A stretch of 64,000 bases of DNA from Histidinibacterium lentulum (lineage in GTDB: Bacteria; Pseudomonadota; Alphaproteobacteria; Rhodobacterales; Rhodobacteraceae), in contig NZ_ML119081.1 of the NCBI RefSeq assembly GCF_003789055.1, positions 574,440 to 638,439 on the forward strand. Reading direction: 5' to 3'. How positions within the stretch are numbered: the first letter of the stretch is position 1; each line of letters opens with the position of its first letter. Positions 25,697 through 35,199 of the stretch are shown here, in pieces. Under the pieces are notes generated by a model. The model searched no databases. It was not told where the DNA came from and was given only the letters and a program-made list of their open reading frames with translations. Made by a program: the position numbers and the translations under genes.

Positions 25697-26704
25697 TCAG
25701 GCAAAGCGCGCCCGCGTGCGGTTCGCGAAGGCCACGAGCGACAGCATCACCGGAACCTCCACCAGCACACCCACCACCGTGGCGAGCGCCGCGCCGGAGT
25801 TGAGCCCGAAGAGGCTGATGGCGACGGCCACCGCCAGCTCGAAGAAGTTCGACGTCCCGATCAGCGCACAGGGCGCGGCGACCCGGTGCGGGACACGCAT
25901 CAGATAGGCCGCCCCATAGGCCAGCGCGAAGATTCCGTAGGACTGGATCAGGATCGGCACCGCGATCAGCGCGATCACCATGGGCCGGTCGAGGATCACC
26001 TGCCCCTGCAGTCCGAAGAGGATTACCACCGTGGCGATGAGCCCGACCACGCCCCAAGGCTTCACCCTGTCGCGGAACGCGGCGATCCGCTCCGCGCTGC
26101 CCAGCATCCGCCGGGTCAAGAGCCCCGCCGCCAGCGGCAGCGCCACGAAAAGAACGACCGACAGCACCAGCGTCTCCCACGGCACGACGATGTCCGTCAC
26201 GCCGAGCAGGATCGCCACGATGGGCGCGAAGGCGAAGACCATCACCACGTCGTTCACCGACACCTGCAGGAGCGTATAGCTCTCGTCGCCCCGGGTGAGC
26301 TGCGACCAGACGAAGACCATCGCCGTGCAGGGGGCGGCCCCCAGCAGGATCAGCCCCGCGATGTACTGCTGCGCATCCTCGGGCGCGATGAGACCCGCAA
26401 AGACCACCTCGAAGAACAGCACGCCGAGGGCCGCCATGGTGAAGGGCTTGATCAGCCAGTTGACGGTCAGCGTGATCGCGAGCCCCTTGGGTTGCTTGAC
26501 CACGTCCTTCAGGCTCGACGGATCGACGCCCACCATCATCGGATAGACCATCGCCCAGATCAGCACCCCGACGACGAGGTTGACGCTCGCCACCTCCGCC
26601 GCTGCCACGGCCTGCACCAGCGCGGGGGCAGCGGTGCCGATGGCGATCCCGGCCGCCATGGCCAGCCCGACCCAGAGCGTCAGGTAGCGCTCGAAGACGC
26701 TCAT
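25697..26704 (-). CDS. acr3: Arsenite efflux permease Acr3
   Basis: This 335-residue inner-membrane carrier pumps arsenite out using the proton gradient. It has ten predicted helices. It starts [23 protein letters not shown] and carries the Acr3 signatures [32 protein letters not shown] (the essential Cys of helix 4), and [21 protein letters not shown] (the essential Glu of helix 9). The ATG at 26702-26704 overlaps the ArsJ stop by 4 nt. It is the last gene of the arsenic operon and handles the As(III) made by the ArsC domain of the first gene product. Confidence 0.94.
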   Translation of the reverse strand: MSVFERYLTLWVGLAMAAGIAIGTAAPALVQAVAAAEVASVNLVVGVLIWAMVYPMMVGVDPSSLKDVVKQPKGLAITLTVNWLIKPFTMAALGVLFFEVVFAGLIAPEDAQQYIAGLILLGAAPCTAMVFVWSQLTRGDESYTLLQVSVNDVVMVFAFAPIVAILLGVTDIVVPWETLVLSVVLFVALPLAAGLLTRRMLGSAERIAAFRDRVKPWGVVGLIATVVILFGLQGQVILDRPMVIALIAVPILIQSYGIFALAYGAAYLMRVPHRVAAPCALIGTSNFFELAVAVAISLFGLNSGAALATVVGVLVEVPVMLSLVAFANRTRARFA

Positions 26705-27969
26705 GCGGGCGTGACCTCGGGGTGATCCGCGCGAAGCCGCCCCGCCGCCAGCGCCGAGAGCGCGACCATGACCGTCGCTGTCCCGAGCATCAGCGCAAGG
26801 CCCCCCGCCTGATAGGTCAGCCCCGACAGCACCGTGCCCAGAAGCCGCCCGCCCGCGTTGGCCATGTAGTAGAAGCCCACGTCCATCGTCACCCGTTCGG
26901 CCCTGGTGAACGACAGGATCAGGTAGGAATGGAGGGCCGAGTTCACCGCGAAGACCGCGCCGAAGGCCAGCAGCCCCGCCACCAGCAGCGCCGTCAGCCA
27001 GGGCTGTGGCTGCGCCGCGAGGAACGCCGCCGCCGTCAGCGTCGCGGGGATCGCCGCCAGCGCCCAGGCCCAGCCTCTCGCCTTGCCGACAAGCTCTCCC
27101 TCCGGCGTTCTTCCCGCGCGCAGGAGCTTCGGCGCGGAGGCCTGCACCGCGCCGTAGAGGATGATCCAGACCGCCATGAAGCTGCCGATCATGAAAAAGG
27201 CCGCACGGTTGCCCTCCACCGTGCCGTCCGACAGGACCGCGTAGAAATAGATCGGGATGCCCACGACGAACCAGACGTCCCGCGCGCCGAACAGGAACAC
27301 CCGCGCCGCCGACAGCCAGTTCACATTGGCGGACTTGGAGAAGACCTCGGAGAATTTCGCGCCCTTCTTCCCCTTCGGCAGCCCCGGCGGCATGGCGATC
27401 AGCACCGCCACAAGGATCACCGCCAGCACCGCCGCCATCGCGAGCACCGCCCAGACGAACCCCACGGTGGCCAGAAGCCCCGCGCCCAGCAGGAAGCCCA
27501 GCCCCTTGACCGCGTTCTTCGACCCGGTCAGCAGCGCGACCCAGCGGAAGAGCCCTCCGCCTTCGGCAGGCGCCAGGATCTTCACCGCCGATTTCGAGGA
27601 CATCTTCGACAGGTCCTTGGCCACACCCGAGGCGCCCTGCACGACCATGACGAAGGCCACCGAGGCTCCGATCGCCCATCCCGGATCGAGCTGCGCCAGC
27701 GCCAGAAGCGCCACCACCTGAAGCGAGAGCCCCGCATAGAGCGTCGACGTCAGCCCGAACCGCGCCGCGATCCAGCCGGCGCAGAGGTTCGTCACCATCC
27801 CCGCGATCTCGTAGAGCACGAAGAGATACGCGAGCTGCACCGGAGTGAAGCCGAGGGTGTGAAAATGCAGCAGGACCAGCATCCGCAGCGCGCCATCCGT
27901 CAGCATGAAGGCCCAGTAGGCCGCCGTGACGGAGATATAGGCCGAGAGGCCCTCGGGCCGCTGACTCAC
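26701..27969 (-). CDS. arsJ: Organoarsenical efflux MFS transporter ArsJ
   Basis: This 422-residue major facilitator protein has about twelve helices and starts [42 protein letters not shown]. The [10 protein letters not shown] region and [21 protein letters not shown] are typical of ArsJ. In other bacteria ArsJ exports 1-arseno-3-phosphoglycerate made by the GAPDH of the same operon; the exported compound breaks down to arsenate outside. The start is a GTG (27967-27969) overlapping the GAPDH stop by 4 nt, and it overlaps acr3 in the same way. The neighbour pair GAPDH-ArsJ makes the assignment firm. Confidence 0.92.
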   Translation of the reverse strand: MSQRPEGLSAYISVTAAYWAFMLTDGALRMLVLLHFHTLGFTPVQLAYLFVLYEIAGMVTNLCAGWIAARFGLTSTLYAGLSLQVVALLALAQLDPGWAIGASVAFVMVVQGASGVAKDLSKMSSKSAVKILAPAEGGGLFRWVALLTGSKNAVKGLGFLLGAGLLATVGFVWAVLAMAAVLAVILVAVLIAMPPGLPKGKKGAKFSEVFSKSANVNWLSAARVFLFGARDVWFVVGIPIYFYAVLSDGTVEGNRAAFFMIGSFMAVWIILYGAVQASAPKLLRAGRTPEGELVGKARGWAWALAAIPATLTAAAFLAAQPQPWLTALLVAGLLAFGAVFAVNSALHSYLILSFTRAERVTMDVGFYYMANAGGRLLGTVLSGLTYQAGGLALMLGTATVMVALSALAAGRLRADHPEVTPA

Positions 27970-28964
27970 GGCGCGGCCCCGACCATCAGCGCGACATCGA
28001 CCAACCGGTGCGCATAGCCCATCTCGTTGTCATACCACGCATAGACCTTCAGCTGCGTGCCGTTCACCACCATGGTCGAGGTCGCATCGACGATCCCCGA
28101 GCGGGTGTCGTTGACGTAATCGGCAGAGACGAGCGGCCGCTCCTCGTAGCCGAGGATGCCCTTCAGCTCCCCCTCCGCGGCGGCCCTGAAGAGGGTGTTC
28201 ACCTCTTCGGCCGTCGTCTCCCGCTCCAGCTCGAACACGCAATCGGTGATCGAGGCGTTCAGGAGCGGCACCCGCACCGCATGGCCGTTCAGCCGGCCCT
28301 TCAACTCGGGATAGATCAGCGTGATCGCCGTGGCGCTGCCCGTGGTCGTGGGGATCAGCGAATTGAGCGCCGAACGCGCGCGCCGAAGGTCCTTGGCGGG
28401 CCGGTCCACGATGGTCTGTGTGTTGGTGACGTCATGGATCGTCGTGATCGACCCGTGCCTTATGCCGATCTTCTCATGCACGACCTTCACAATCGGGGCC
28501 AGGCAGTTGGTGGTGCAGGAGGCCGCGGTCACGATCAGGTGCCGCGCCGCATCATAGGTCCCGTGGTTCACCCCGTAGACGATGTTGGCCGCGCCCCTGT
28601 CCTTGACGGGGGCGGAGACGACCACCTTCTTCACGCCCGCGTCGAAATAGGGCGCCAGAGCCGCCTCGGACTTGAAGACGCCTGTGCAGTCGATGACCAC
28701 GTCGACCCCCTTCAGAGGAAGTGCCGCCAGATCGCGGCTTCCGACGAAGGGCAGACGCCGCCCGTCGATGGTCACGCTCTGCGCATCCGACGAGAACGCC
28801 GCATCCCAGCGCCCGTGCACCGTGTCGAATTCCAGCAGATGCGCGTGCATCGCCGCATCGCCCACGGCGTCGTTGATCCAGGCGATCTCCGCCCCCCGCT
28901 CCAGCAGGGGTTTCAGGGCCAGCTTTCCGATCCGCCCGAGGCCGTTCAGGGCATAGACGGTCAT
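27966..28964 (-). CDS. Glyceraldehyde-3-phosphate dehydrogenase of the arsenic operon
   Basis: This 332-residue enzyme starts [21 protein letters not shown] (NAD-binding GxGxxG). It has the catalytic motif [11 protein letters not shown], a His in [31 protein letters not shown], and the C-terminal [23 protein letters not shown] end in the form [13 protein letters not shown]. In ars operons this enzyme forms 1-arseno-3-phosphoglycerate from arsenate and glyceraldehyde 3-phosphate for export by ArsJ. It overlaps arsR-arsC upstream and arsJ downstream by 4 nt each. A separate glycolytic GAPDH is expected elsewhere in the genome. Confidence 0.93.
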   Translation of the reverse strand: MTVYALNGLGRIGKLALKPLLERGAEIAWINDAVGDAAMHAHLLEFDTVHGRWDAAFSSDAQSVTIDGRRLPFVGSRDLAALPLKGVDVVIDCTGVFKSEAALAPYFDAGVKKVVVSAPVKDRGAANIVYGVNHGTYDAARHLIVTAASCTTNCLAPIVKVVHEKIGIRHGSITTIHDVTNTQTIVDRPAKDLRRARSALNSLIPTTTGSATAITLIYPELKGRLNGHAVRVPLLNASITDCVFELERETTAEEVNTLFRAAAEGELKGILGYEERPLVSADYVNDTRSGIVDATSTMVVNGTQLKVYAWYDNEMGYAHRLVDVALMVGAAP

Positions 28965-29806
28965 GCCGGCGCGCCGGCGCTGGTCGTTCCGATCTCGTCC
29001 ACCGCCCGCTGAAGCGCGATGCGGTCCAGGGAGGCGATGGGCAGCGCGGCGAAGGCCCGGATGCGGTTGTGGAGCGCGCCGTAAGCCTGGTGGAAGGCAA
29101 GGCTCTTCTCCGCATGGGTTCCCTCGACCTTCACCGGGTCGGGCATCCCCCAATGGGCGCTCACCGGCTGGCCGGTCCAGGCCGGGCACTCCTCGTTGGC
29201 GGCCTGGTTGCAGACGGTGAAGACGAAATCGAAATGCGGCGCGCCCGCGCCCTGGAACTCCGCCACGTTCTTCGAGCGCAGGACGGAGATGTCGTGGCCC
29301 TTCTGCCCCAGCACCTCGAGGGCGAAGGGGTTCAGCTCCGACCGCGGCAGCGTGCCGGCGGAGAAGGCCTCGAAGCGGTCCCCCGCCTCCTTGCGAAGGA
29401 TCGACTCCGCGAAGATCGAGCGCGCCGAATTGCCGGTGCAGATGAAGAGCACCTTGTACCTGGGATCAGCCATGGGGTCGGGTCCTGTGATGGAGGAGAG
29501 GGAGAATGGCGAACAGATGTCCGGCCGACCGCGACAGCAGTCCCGGAGAAGGAAGTCGAAGGTGCCCTGCACCTGCGACATGGCGATGGCGTAGCGCAGC
29601 GAGGTACCGACCCGATCCTGCGTCACCAGACCGGCCTGCATCAGGGCGGAAAGGTAGGCCGAGAGCGTCGAGGGCTTCAGCCCCAGCGCCTCGGCGATCT
29701 CGCCCGCCGGCACCCGGTCGGGATAGCGCCGCATAAGCAGGCGGAACAGCGCGAGGCGTTGCGGATGGCCAAGGGTCGCAAGGCGCGTGACGATCAGTGA
29801 TTCCAT
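28961..29806 (-). CDS. ArsR-ArsC fusion: arsenite-responsive repressor joined to arsenate reductase
   Basis: This 281-residue protein joins two functions. Residues 1-100 form an ArsR-type winged helix ([37 protein letters not shown]) with Cys90, Cys91 and Cys97. Their i, i+1, i+7 spacing equals that of the As(III) site of the Acidithiobacillus-type ArsR. Residues from about 112 form a low-molecular-weight-phosphatase-like Ars[22 protein letters not shown]-loop, then [19 protein letters not shown] with the redox cysteines, and [10 protein letters not shown]. It would repress the operon and reduce arsenate to arsenite. The start codon lies inside an inverted repeat and has no ribosome site. It overlaps the GAPDH gene by 4 nt. 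Confidence 0.93.
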   Translation of the reverse strand: MESLIVTRLATLGHPQRLALFRLLMRRYPDRVPAGEIAEALGLKPSTLSAYLSALMQAGLVTQDRVGTSLRYAIAMSQVQGTFDFLLRDCCRGRPDICSPFSLSSITGPDPMADPRYKVLFICTGNSARSIFAESILRKEAGDRFEAFSAGTLPRSELNPFALEVLGQKGHDISVLRSKNVAEFQGAGAPHFDFVFTVCNQAANEECPAWTGQPVSAHWGMPDPVKVEGTHAEKSLAFHQAYGALHNRIRAFAALPIASLDRIALQRAVDEIGTTSAGAPA

Positions 29807-29841
29807 ATTTCGTGAATATTGGAATTATATGCAGACGTCAA
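29800..29841 (-). promoter_or_regulatory. ars promoter and operator, overlapping the arsR-arsC start codon
   Basis: ATTCCATATT (29800-29809) and AATATTGGAAT (29815-29825) form an imperfect inverted repeat around TCGTG. Read on the minus strand, TTGACG (29841-29836) is followed after 17 nt by TATTCA (29818-29813), which puts transcription start almost on the ATG at 29806. A TATAAT at 29829-29824 is an alternative -10 without a clear -35. The repressor made by the first gene would cover both promoter and start codon. Confidence 0.55.
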
Positions 29842-29929
29842 TCCGCTCGGAGGCATGGGCCGCGCCATCGCCGCCTTGCCCGCTCCGCCCAAGGGTCTAG
29901 GGTGGCGCGGCGCAAAGAGGAGAACGTCC

Positions 29930-30772
29930 ATGTCCCATCCAGCCCTCGTCGCCGGAGCCACCGCCGTCGTGACCGGAGGCGCCTCCGGCATCGGTCTCGC
30001 CTCCGCCTGCCGCTTCGCAGAGCGGGGCATGACCGTGGTTCTCGTCGACCGGCGTGAGGCGCGTCTCGAAGCGGCGGCGGAGGCCGTCCGGCAGGCCGGA
30101 GCACCGGAGGTGATGACCTCTGCGGCGGATGTCTCGGATCTGGCCGCCCTCCAGGCCCTCGAAGCGGAGGTGGCGGGGCGGTTCGGCGGCACGGATGTCC
30201 TGATGAACAACGCGGGGATCCAGCCGGGCTCGGCGCTCTTCGGGCCGCTAGAGGCCTGGGAGCAGGTCTTCGCAGTGAACCTCTGGGGCGTGATCCACGG
30301 CAGCCGCGTCTTTGCCCCCCGCATGATCGCCCGCGGCAGGCCCGGCGCCATCGTCAACACGGGCTCGAAACAGGGCATTACCACGCCGCCCGGCGATCCG
30401 GCCTACAACACCGCGAAGGCCGGCGTGAAAGCCTTCTCCGAGGCCCTCGCCCATGAGCTGCGCAACACCGAGGGCTGCGCGATCACGGCGCATCTGCTGA
30501 TCCCCGGCTTCGTCTACACCGATCTCACCCGGGGCGACCGGACGAAAAAGCCCTCCGGCGCCTGGACGCCGGAGCAGACGGCGGATTTCTTCATCGAGCA
30601 CATGGAGCGCGGGGACTTCTACATTCTCTGCCCCGACAACGACGTCACGCGCGAGCTCGACGAGAAGCGCATGGCCTGGGCCATGGGCGACATCATCGAG
30701 AACCGCCCGCCGCTGTCGCGCTGGCATCCCGACTGGGCCGACCGGTTCAGGGACCACGTCGCCAAAGGCTGA
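29930..30772 (+). CDS. Short-chain dehydrogenase/reductase
   Basis: This 280-residue classical SDR has the cofactor motif TGGASGIG, a DRREARLE stretch that suggests NAD over NADP, NNAG, and the active-site order Ser (NTGSKQG), YNTAK. A VYTDLTRG follows where many SDRs place the substrate loop. The C-terminus is unusual for the family, with FIEHMERGDFYILCPDNDVTRELDEKRMAWAMGDI instead of the common GG-x-W end. AGGAG stands 7 nt before the ATG at 29930. It lies divergent to the arsenic operon and 31 nt before another SDR gene. The substrate is unknown. Confidence 0.88.
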   Translation: MSHPALVAGATAVVTGGASGIGLASACRFAERGMTVVLVDRREARLEAAAEAVRQAGAPEVMTSAADVSDLAALQALEAEVAGRFGGTDVLMNNAGIQPGSALFGPLEAWEQVFAVNLWGVIHGSRVFAPRMIARGRPGAIVNTGSKQGITTPPGDPAYNTAKAGVKAFSEALAHELRNTEGCAITAHLLIPGFVYTDLTRGDRTKKPSGAWTPEQTADFFIEHMERGDFYILCPDNDVTRELDEKRMAWAMGDIIENRPPLSRWHPDWADRFRDHVAKG

Positions 30773-30803
30773 CATCGGACGGGCATCGGAAAGGGCGGTC
30801 GGG

Positions 30804-31565
30804 ATGACGGGACGGCGGACGGCAACCTACGACATGACGGGACAGGTGGCGGCGGTCACGGGCGGCGCGCAGGGGATCGGCCATGCGGTGGCGCGGCGGC
30901 TGCACGCGGCGGGCGCCCATGTGGTGCTCTGGGACATCGACGGCGCGCGCGCGAAAGACGCCGCGGCGGCGTTCGGAGGACGGGCCGAAGCGCACCCGCT
31001 CGACGTGACCGATCACGAGGCCGTCGAGGCCGCCGCGCAGGAGACCGCGGCGCGGCATGGTCGGATCGACATGCTGGTGTGCTCGGCGGGGATCGCGGGC
31101 AGCAATGCACCCGTCACCGACTATCCCGTGGCCGAATTCCACCGGATCGTCGACATCAACCTCCACGGCGTCTTTCACTGCTGCCGCGCGGTGCTGCCCG
31201 GGATGGCGGCGCGCGGCTATGGCCGGGTCGTCACCATCGCCTCGGTGGCCGGCAAGGAGGGCAATCCCAATGCCGGCGCCTATTCCGCCTCCAAGGCCGC
31301 CGTGATCGCCCTGACGAAGACGCTCGGAAAGGAGCACGCGGGCGCCGACATCGCGATCAACTGCGTGACGCCCGCCGCCGCGCGCACGCGGATCTTCGAC
31401 CAGATGGCCCAGAGCCATATCGACTTCATGCTTTCGAAGATACCGCGGGGGCGGTTTCTCGAGGTCGATGAGGCCGCCGCCATGATCGCCTGGCTCTGTT
31501 CGGAGGAGAACTCCTTCACCACCGGCGCGGTCTTCGACCTCTCGGGCGGTCGGGCGACCTACTGA
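30804..31565 (+). CDS. Short-chain dehydrogenase/reductase (FabG-like fold)
   Basis: This 253-residue SDR has TGGAQGIG, WDIDG at the NAD-binding acidic position, CSAGIAG in place of the NNAG motif, SVAGKEGN with the catalytic Ser nearby, and YSASK as the Tyr-Lys pair. The usual SDR end is present in the form TTGAVFDLSGGRATY. An ATG at 30834 inside the frame could also be the start, but 30804 has AAGGG upstream. It is convergent with the GH43 gene, leaving only 10 nt between stops. It may oxidise a sugar or sugar acid given the neighbouring carbohydrate operon, but this is a guess. Confidence 0.87.
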   Translation: MTGRRTATYDMTGQVAAVTGGAQGIGHAVARRLHAAGAHVVLWDIDGARAKDAAAAFGGRAEAHPLDVTDHEAVEAAAQETAARHGRIDMLVCSAGIAGSNAPVTDYPVAEFHRIVDINLHGVFHCCRAVLPGMAARGYGRVVTIASVAGKEGNPNAGAYSASKAAVIALTKTLGKEHAGADIAINCVTPAAARTRIFDQMAQSHIDFMLSKIPRGRFLEVDEAAAMIAWLCSEENSFTTGAVFDLSGGRATY

Positions 31566-31575
31566 CCGGCGCCCG

Positions 31576-33180
31576 TCACCGGGGTCGATAGGCGAAGCGG
31601 GTGAACCGGGCCTCTCTGGCGCGTCCGCTGGTGTCGTAGGCCAGCATTCCCACAAAGGCGCCGGTGAAGGAGCCGTGCTCCCCACGCCCGCCCTCGTCGG
31701 AGATCACCGAGGCGTCGAGATCGGGGCCGATCCTCTGCCAGTCGCCATCGCCCTGCGCCCAGGAGAACCGCTGCACCGCACGATCGATCTCGACCCGCAG
31801 CCGCACCGGCCCCGGGGCGAGCCGCGCGAGATCCGGGAACTGCGTCAGCGCCGCATCGGGCCAGTCCCCCGGGCAGGAAAGGACCCGGAGCGCCCGTCCC
31901 TCTCCCGGCTCGTCCGTGACGACCAGCGCGTGGAACTTGTGGCGGTTGTAATAGGTCGTCAGCCCGGCCCCCTGCTGATAGGTCTCGGGGCCAAACGCGA
32001 CCTCGGTTTCGGCCTCGTAGACGTGATGCTCCTGCCGCCGGGCAACCAGCGCCTGTTCGAACCAGCTTCCGATGCTCTCGCGTCCGATCAGCGTCAGCGC
32101 GCCGTCGCCGAGGCGGAAGATGCGCTCGTGCTCGGGGGTCCTCAGCCACTGGAACTCCATCGGCAGGCTGTCACCGTCGAAGACATGCTCCGACGCGGCG
32201 GGCGACGCGGGCTGCGCCTCGGCAAGACCCGGTACCTCCTCGCGCGGCAGGAGCCCGCCGCCCTCGAGATAGAGCCATCCGTCCTCGCCCCAGACGCAGC
32301 GCTCGATGCCGGTCTCCCGACCCAGGGGGCAGAACCGTCCGGTGCCATCCGCCCCCGGGATCGGACGCCCCATCAGGAAGGTGTGGTAGACCTGCCCGTC
32401 CGGCGTCTCCACATACTGGCCGTGTCCCGTGCGCTGGATCGGATGATCCGGGTCATTCGACGCAGTCATCAGGTGCAGGTTCGGGTGCGTCTCGTAGGCC
32501 CCCCGGATATCCCGCGCGCGCGCCATGCTGACGGCGTGGTCGTAACCCGTGCCGCCCTCGGCGGTCGTGAGATAGTACCAGCCGTCGCGCCGGAAGAGAT
32601 GGGGTGCCTCGGTCAGTCCGCGGTCGGTGCCGGGCCAGATGTTGGTGATCTCTCCCGAGAGGCCCCGGTTCGGCGACCATTCCTGCAGGAGGATCCCGTC
32701 GAAACTGGCATGGGCCGGGTTGCCGCCCGTACCGTTGCCCCGGTGGTTCCACTGCATGTTGACGAACCACTTGCGGCCGTCCGTGTCGTGAAAGAGCGAG
32801 GGATCGAAGCCCGAGGAATTGACGTACCAGGGATCGCTCCAGCGGCCGTCGATCGTCTCGCAGGTGGTGATGTAGTTGTGCGCATCCTTGAAGGCGCCGT
32901 CGAGCCGCTTGACGTCCGTGTACACCAGCCAGAACCGCCCGTCCGCATGGCTGAGGCTGGGCGCCCACACGCCGCAGCTGTCGGGATTGCCCCGCATGTC
33001 GAGCAGCCCCGCCCGGTTCAGCGGCCGCGCGACCAGCGTCCAGGTCACGAGGTCCCGGCTGTGGTGGATCTGCACGCCCGGGTACCATTCGAAGGTGGAG
33101 GTGGCGATGTAGTAATCCTCGCCCACGCGGCAGAAGGACGGATCGGGATTGAAGCCGGGCAGGATCGGGTTGCGGATCAT
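31576..33180 (-). CDS. Glycoside hydrolase family 43 (beta-xylosidase/arabinosidase-like)
   Basis: This 534-residue enzyme has a five-bladed propeller and a C-terminal beta-sandwich (from about 330), the layout of XynB-type GH43 enzymes. Visible catalytic elements are NPDPSFCR (general base Asp), FDPSLFHD (pKa-tuning Asp) and LTEAPHLF (general acid Glu). There is no signal peptide, so it should act on imported oligosaccharides in the cytosol. It is the last gene of the carbohydrate operon, 67 nt after the Gfo/Idh/MocA gene. The ribosome site is weak. The family allows xylosidase, arabinosidase or both. Confidence 0.9.
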   Translation of the reverse strand: MIRNPILPGFNPDPSFCRVGEDYYIATSTFEWYPGVQIHHSRDLVTWTLVARPLNRAGLLDMRGNPDSCGVWAPSLSHADGRFWLVYTDVKRLDGAFKDAHNYITTCETIDGRWSDPWYVNSSGFDPSLFHDTDGRKWFVNMQWNHRGNGTGGNPAHASFDGILLQEWSPNRGLSGEITNIWPGTDRGLTEAPHLFRRDGWYYLTTAEGGTGYDHAVSMARARDIRGAYETHPNLHLMTASNDPDHPIQRTGHGQYVETPDGQVYHTFLMGRPIPGADGTGRFCPLGRETGIERCVWGEDGWLYLEGGGLLPREEVPGLAEAQPASPAASEHVFDGDSLPMEFQWLRTPEHERIFRLGDGALTLIGRESIGSWFEQALVARRQEHHVYEAETEVAFGPETYQQGAGLTTYYNRHKFHALVVTDEPGEGRALRVLSCPGDWPDAALTQFPDLARLAPGPVRLRVEIDRAVQRFSWAQGDGDWQRIGPDLDASVISDEGGRGEHGSFTGAFVGMLAYDTSGRAREARFTRFAYRPR

Positions 33181-33247
33181 GGCTGTACGCTCTGAGACTT
33201 GAGGGCAAGGGGCGGCCCCGCCGGTGCGAGGGGCGGGGCCGCGGTCA

Positions 33248-34396
33248 TCATGCGGCCACCGGCGCCTCGGCGAGAAGCGCGCGGGCCGCTTCGGGGCCCA
33301 GTGCCTCGGGACGGGCGCAGGTGGTGGTCATCTCGACGAAACCGCCGGTCTCGCCCGAACGCAGGATGCCGGTCATGACGTCGACCGCGTGGAGGGCAAG
33401 GTCCATCGAACAGCGGTGCTCCCGCCCCTCGCCGATGGCCTGCGCCATGTCGGCAAGGCCCGCGGTCCGGTAGTTGGCCATCGGTCCCTGCCGGTGGTCC
33501 TGGTTCGGAACGCCCAGCGGATGCGACCACGGCTCCAGCGGCGCGAACTCCGGCCCCTGCCCCGAGATCTCGATCGTGCCGCCGAAGAAATTCGGATCGG
33601 GCAGGATCAGGCTGCCTTCGGTGCCATAGAGCTCCATGTTGCCATGCCGGTGCGCCCAGACGTCCCAGCTGGCCGAAAGCGTCACCGCGGCCCCGTTCTC
33701 GAAGTCGAGCAGCGCGTGGATGTTGGTGGGCGTGGCAACCTCGATCACCTCCCCCCTGCGCGGCTCGGAGGTGACCGTGCGCGTGGGCGTGGCGGCCCCC
33801 GCCAGCGCCACGACCCGCTTCACCGGCCCGATGAGCTGGATCAGGTTCGTGACATAGTAGGGCCCGATGTCGAGAACCGGCCCCGCACCGGGCTGAAAGA
33901 AGAAGAACGGGTTCGGATGCCAGTGCTCCATGCCGTGGCTCATGACGTGACAGGTCCCCGAGACGATTCGCCCGACCCGCCCCTCGTCGATCACCGCCCT
34001 GGCCTGCTGATGCGCACCGCCCAGAAAGGTGTCCGGGGCGGAGCCGATCCTCAGCCCGCGCTTGTCCGCAACGGAGCGGAGATGCTTGCCCTCGTCGAGC
34101 GACAGCACGAGCGGTTTCTCCGAATAGGCGTGCTTGCCGGCCTCGAGGATCGCCAGCGTCACCTTGTAATGGGCATCGGGGATCGTGAGGTTCACTACGA
34201 TGTCGATGTCCTCGGCCGCGAGAAGCCCCTCCACGGTTTCCGCGCGCACGCCGTATTCCTCGGCCCGCGCCTTCGCCGCCTCGGGCAGCATGTCGGCCAC
34301 CGCCCGCACCGTGATGCCACGGAAGAGTGGCGCGAGTTTCAGATAGGCCGTCGAGATATTGCCGCATCCGATGATGCCGACGCCAAGTTCCTGCAT
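33248..34396 (-). CDS. Gfo/Idh/MocA family oxidoreductase
   Basis: This 382-residue NAD(P)-dependent sugar oxidoreductase has an N-terminal Rossmann fold (LGVGIIGCGNISTAYLKLAP). The family signature EKPL occurs in SEKPLVLSLDEG, and GPYYVTNLIQLIGPVKRVVALAG lies in the C-terminal substrate domain with DIGPYY (catalytic Asp-His region). It probably oxidises or epimerises a sugar released by the hydrolases of this operon. It lies 14 nt downstream of the TIM-barrel isomerase, with which this family is often paired for keto-sugar conversions. Confidence 0.9.
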   Translation of the reverse strand: MQELGVGIIGCGNISTAYLKLAPLFRGITVRAVADMLPEAAKARAEEYGVRAETVEGLLAAEDIDIVVNLTIPDAHYKVTLAILEAGKHAYSEKPLVLSLDEGKHLRSVADKRGLRIGSAPDTFLGGAHQQARAVIDEGRVGRIVSGTCHVMSHGMEHWHPNPFFFFQPGAGPVLDIGPYYVTNLIQLIGPVKRVVALAGAATPTRTVTSEPRRGEVIEVATPTNIHALLDFENGAAVTLSASWDVWAHRHGNMELYGTEGSLILPDPNFFGGTIEISGQGPEFAPLEPWSHPLGVPNQDHRQGPMANYRTAGLADMAQAIGEGREHRCSMDLALHAVDVMTGILRSGETGGFVEMTTTCARPEALGPEAARALLAEAPVAA

Positions 34397-34410
34397 TGCT
34401 CTTTCCCCTC

Positions 34411-35166
34411 TCAGAGACCGCGTGCGGCCTCGATGGACCGGCGCGCGAAGCGGCGGTCATCGCTCGGATTGTCGTGCTCCATGACGAAATGGCGGCAGGG
34501 CGTGCCGCGCAACTGCTGCATGAGCGCGGTCCAGTCCATCGTCCCGTGCCCCACGTCGGCCCAGCCGTCCTCGTCCGTGGCCTCTCCCTCCGGGGCGATG
34601 TCCTTCACATGAGCCGCGATGATCCGGTCGGAGTATCTGGCGATCCACTGCGCCGGGTCCTCCTTGCCCTTCACGATCCAGGCGGCGTCCACCTCCCAGA
34701 CGAGCGAGGGATCGCCCGCGAGGATCAGGTCGAGAGGCTTGTCCTCGCCTTCGACGGCGGCGAACTCGAAGTCGTGATTGTGCCAGCCGAAGGTCAGCCC
34801 CGCGTCCTGCAGCGGCTTGCCCGCCTCCGCCAGCGCCCGGCCGAAGCTGCGCCAGCCTTCGGCGCTCTGCACCCGCAGGTCCGGGCCGACGGCGGGCACG
34901 ATGACCGCAGACATGCCCATGGCGCTGGCGATGTCGCGCACCCGGTCGGGCTGGTCGCGCACCATCTCGAAGCCGAAATGCCCCGTCGGCATCGTCAGTC
35001 CGCAGTCATCCAGCGTGGCGCGCAGCGCGGAAAGATCGGAGCATTCGGCAAAGATGCCGCCGAAGGCCTCCACCGCGCCATAGCCGAACTCGGCCACCAT
35101 GCGCAGCGTGTCCTCGAGCGGCCCGAAGTTACGGGAGCTGTAGAGCTGATAGGAGAAGTCCGTCAT
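34411..35166 (-). CDS. Sugar phosphate isomerase/epimerase (xylose isomerase-like TIM barrel)
   Basis: This 251-residue AP-endonuclease-2-type TIM barrel starts MTDFSYQLYSSRNFGPLEDTLRMVAEFGYGAVEAFGG. It has metal-ligand candidates in FGWHNHDFEF, VWEVDAAWI and AAHVKDIAPEG, and ends with FVMEHDNPSDDRRFARRSIEAARGL. This group covers sugar isomerases, epimerases and keto-sugar hydratases. Together with the Gfo/Idh/MocA enzyme it suggests an oxidation-isomerisation route for the imported sugar (inference). It follows the beta-mannosidase gene by 33 nt. Confidence 0.88.
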   Translation of the reverse strand: MTDFSYQLYSSRNFGPLEDTLRMVAEFGYGAVEAFGGIFAECSDLSALRATLDDCGLTMPTGHFGFEMVRDQPDRVRDIASAMGMSAVIVPAVGPDLRVQSAEGWRSFGRALAEAGKPLQDAGLTFGWHNHDFEFAAVEGEDKPLDLILAGDPSLVWEVDAAWIVKGKEDPAQWIARYSDRIIAAHVKDIAPEGEATDEDGWADVGHGTMDWTALMQQLRGTPCRHFVMEHDNPSDDRRFARRSIEAARGL

Positions 35167-35199
35167 CGTCGTGTCCAGTCTGTCTTGGATCGGTCTGTT

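Noticed and set aside
29824..29829. TATAAT as the main -10 box of the ars promoter
   Set aside because: No -35 box lies at 16-18 nt; the TTGACG/TATTCA pair with a 17-nt spacer fits better, although the TATAAT could contribute.
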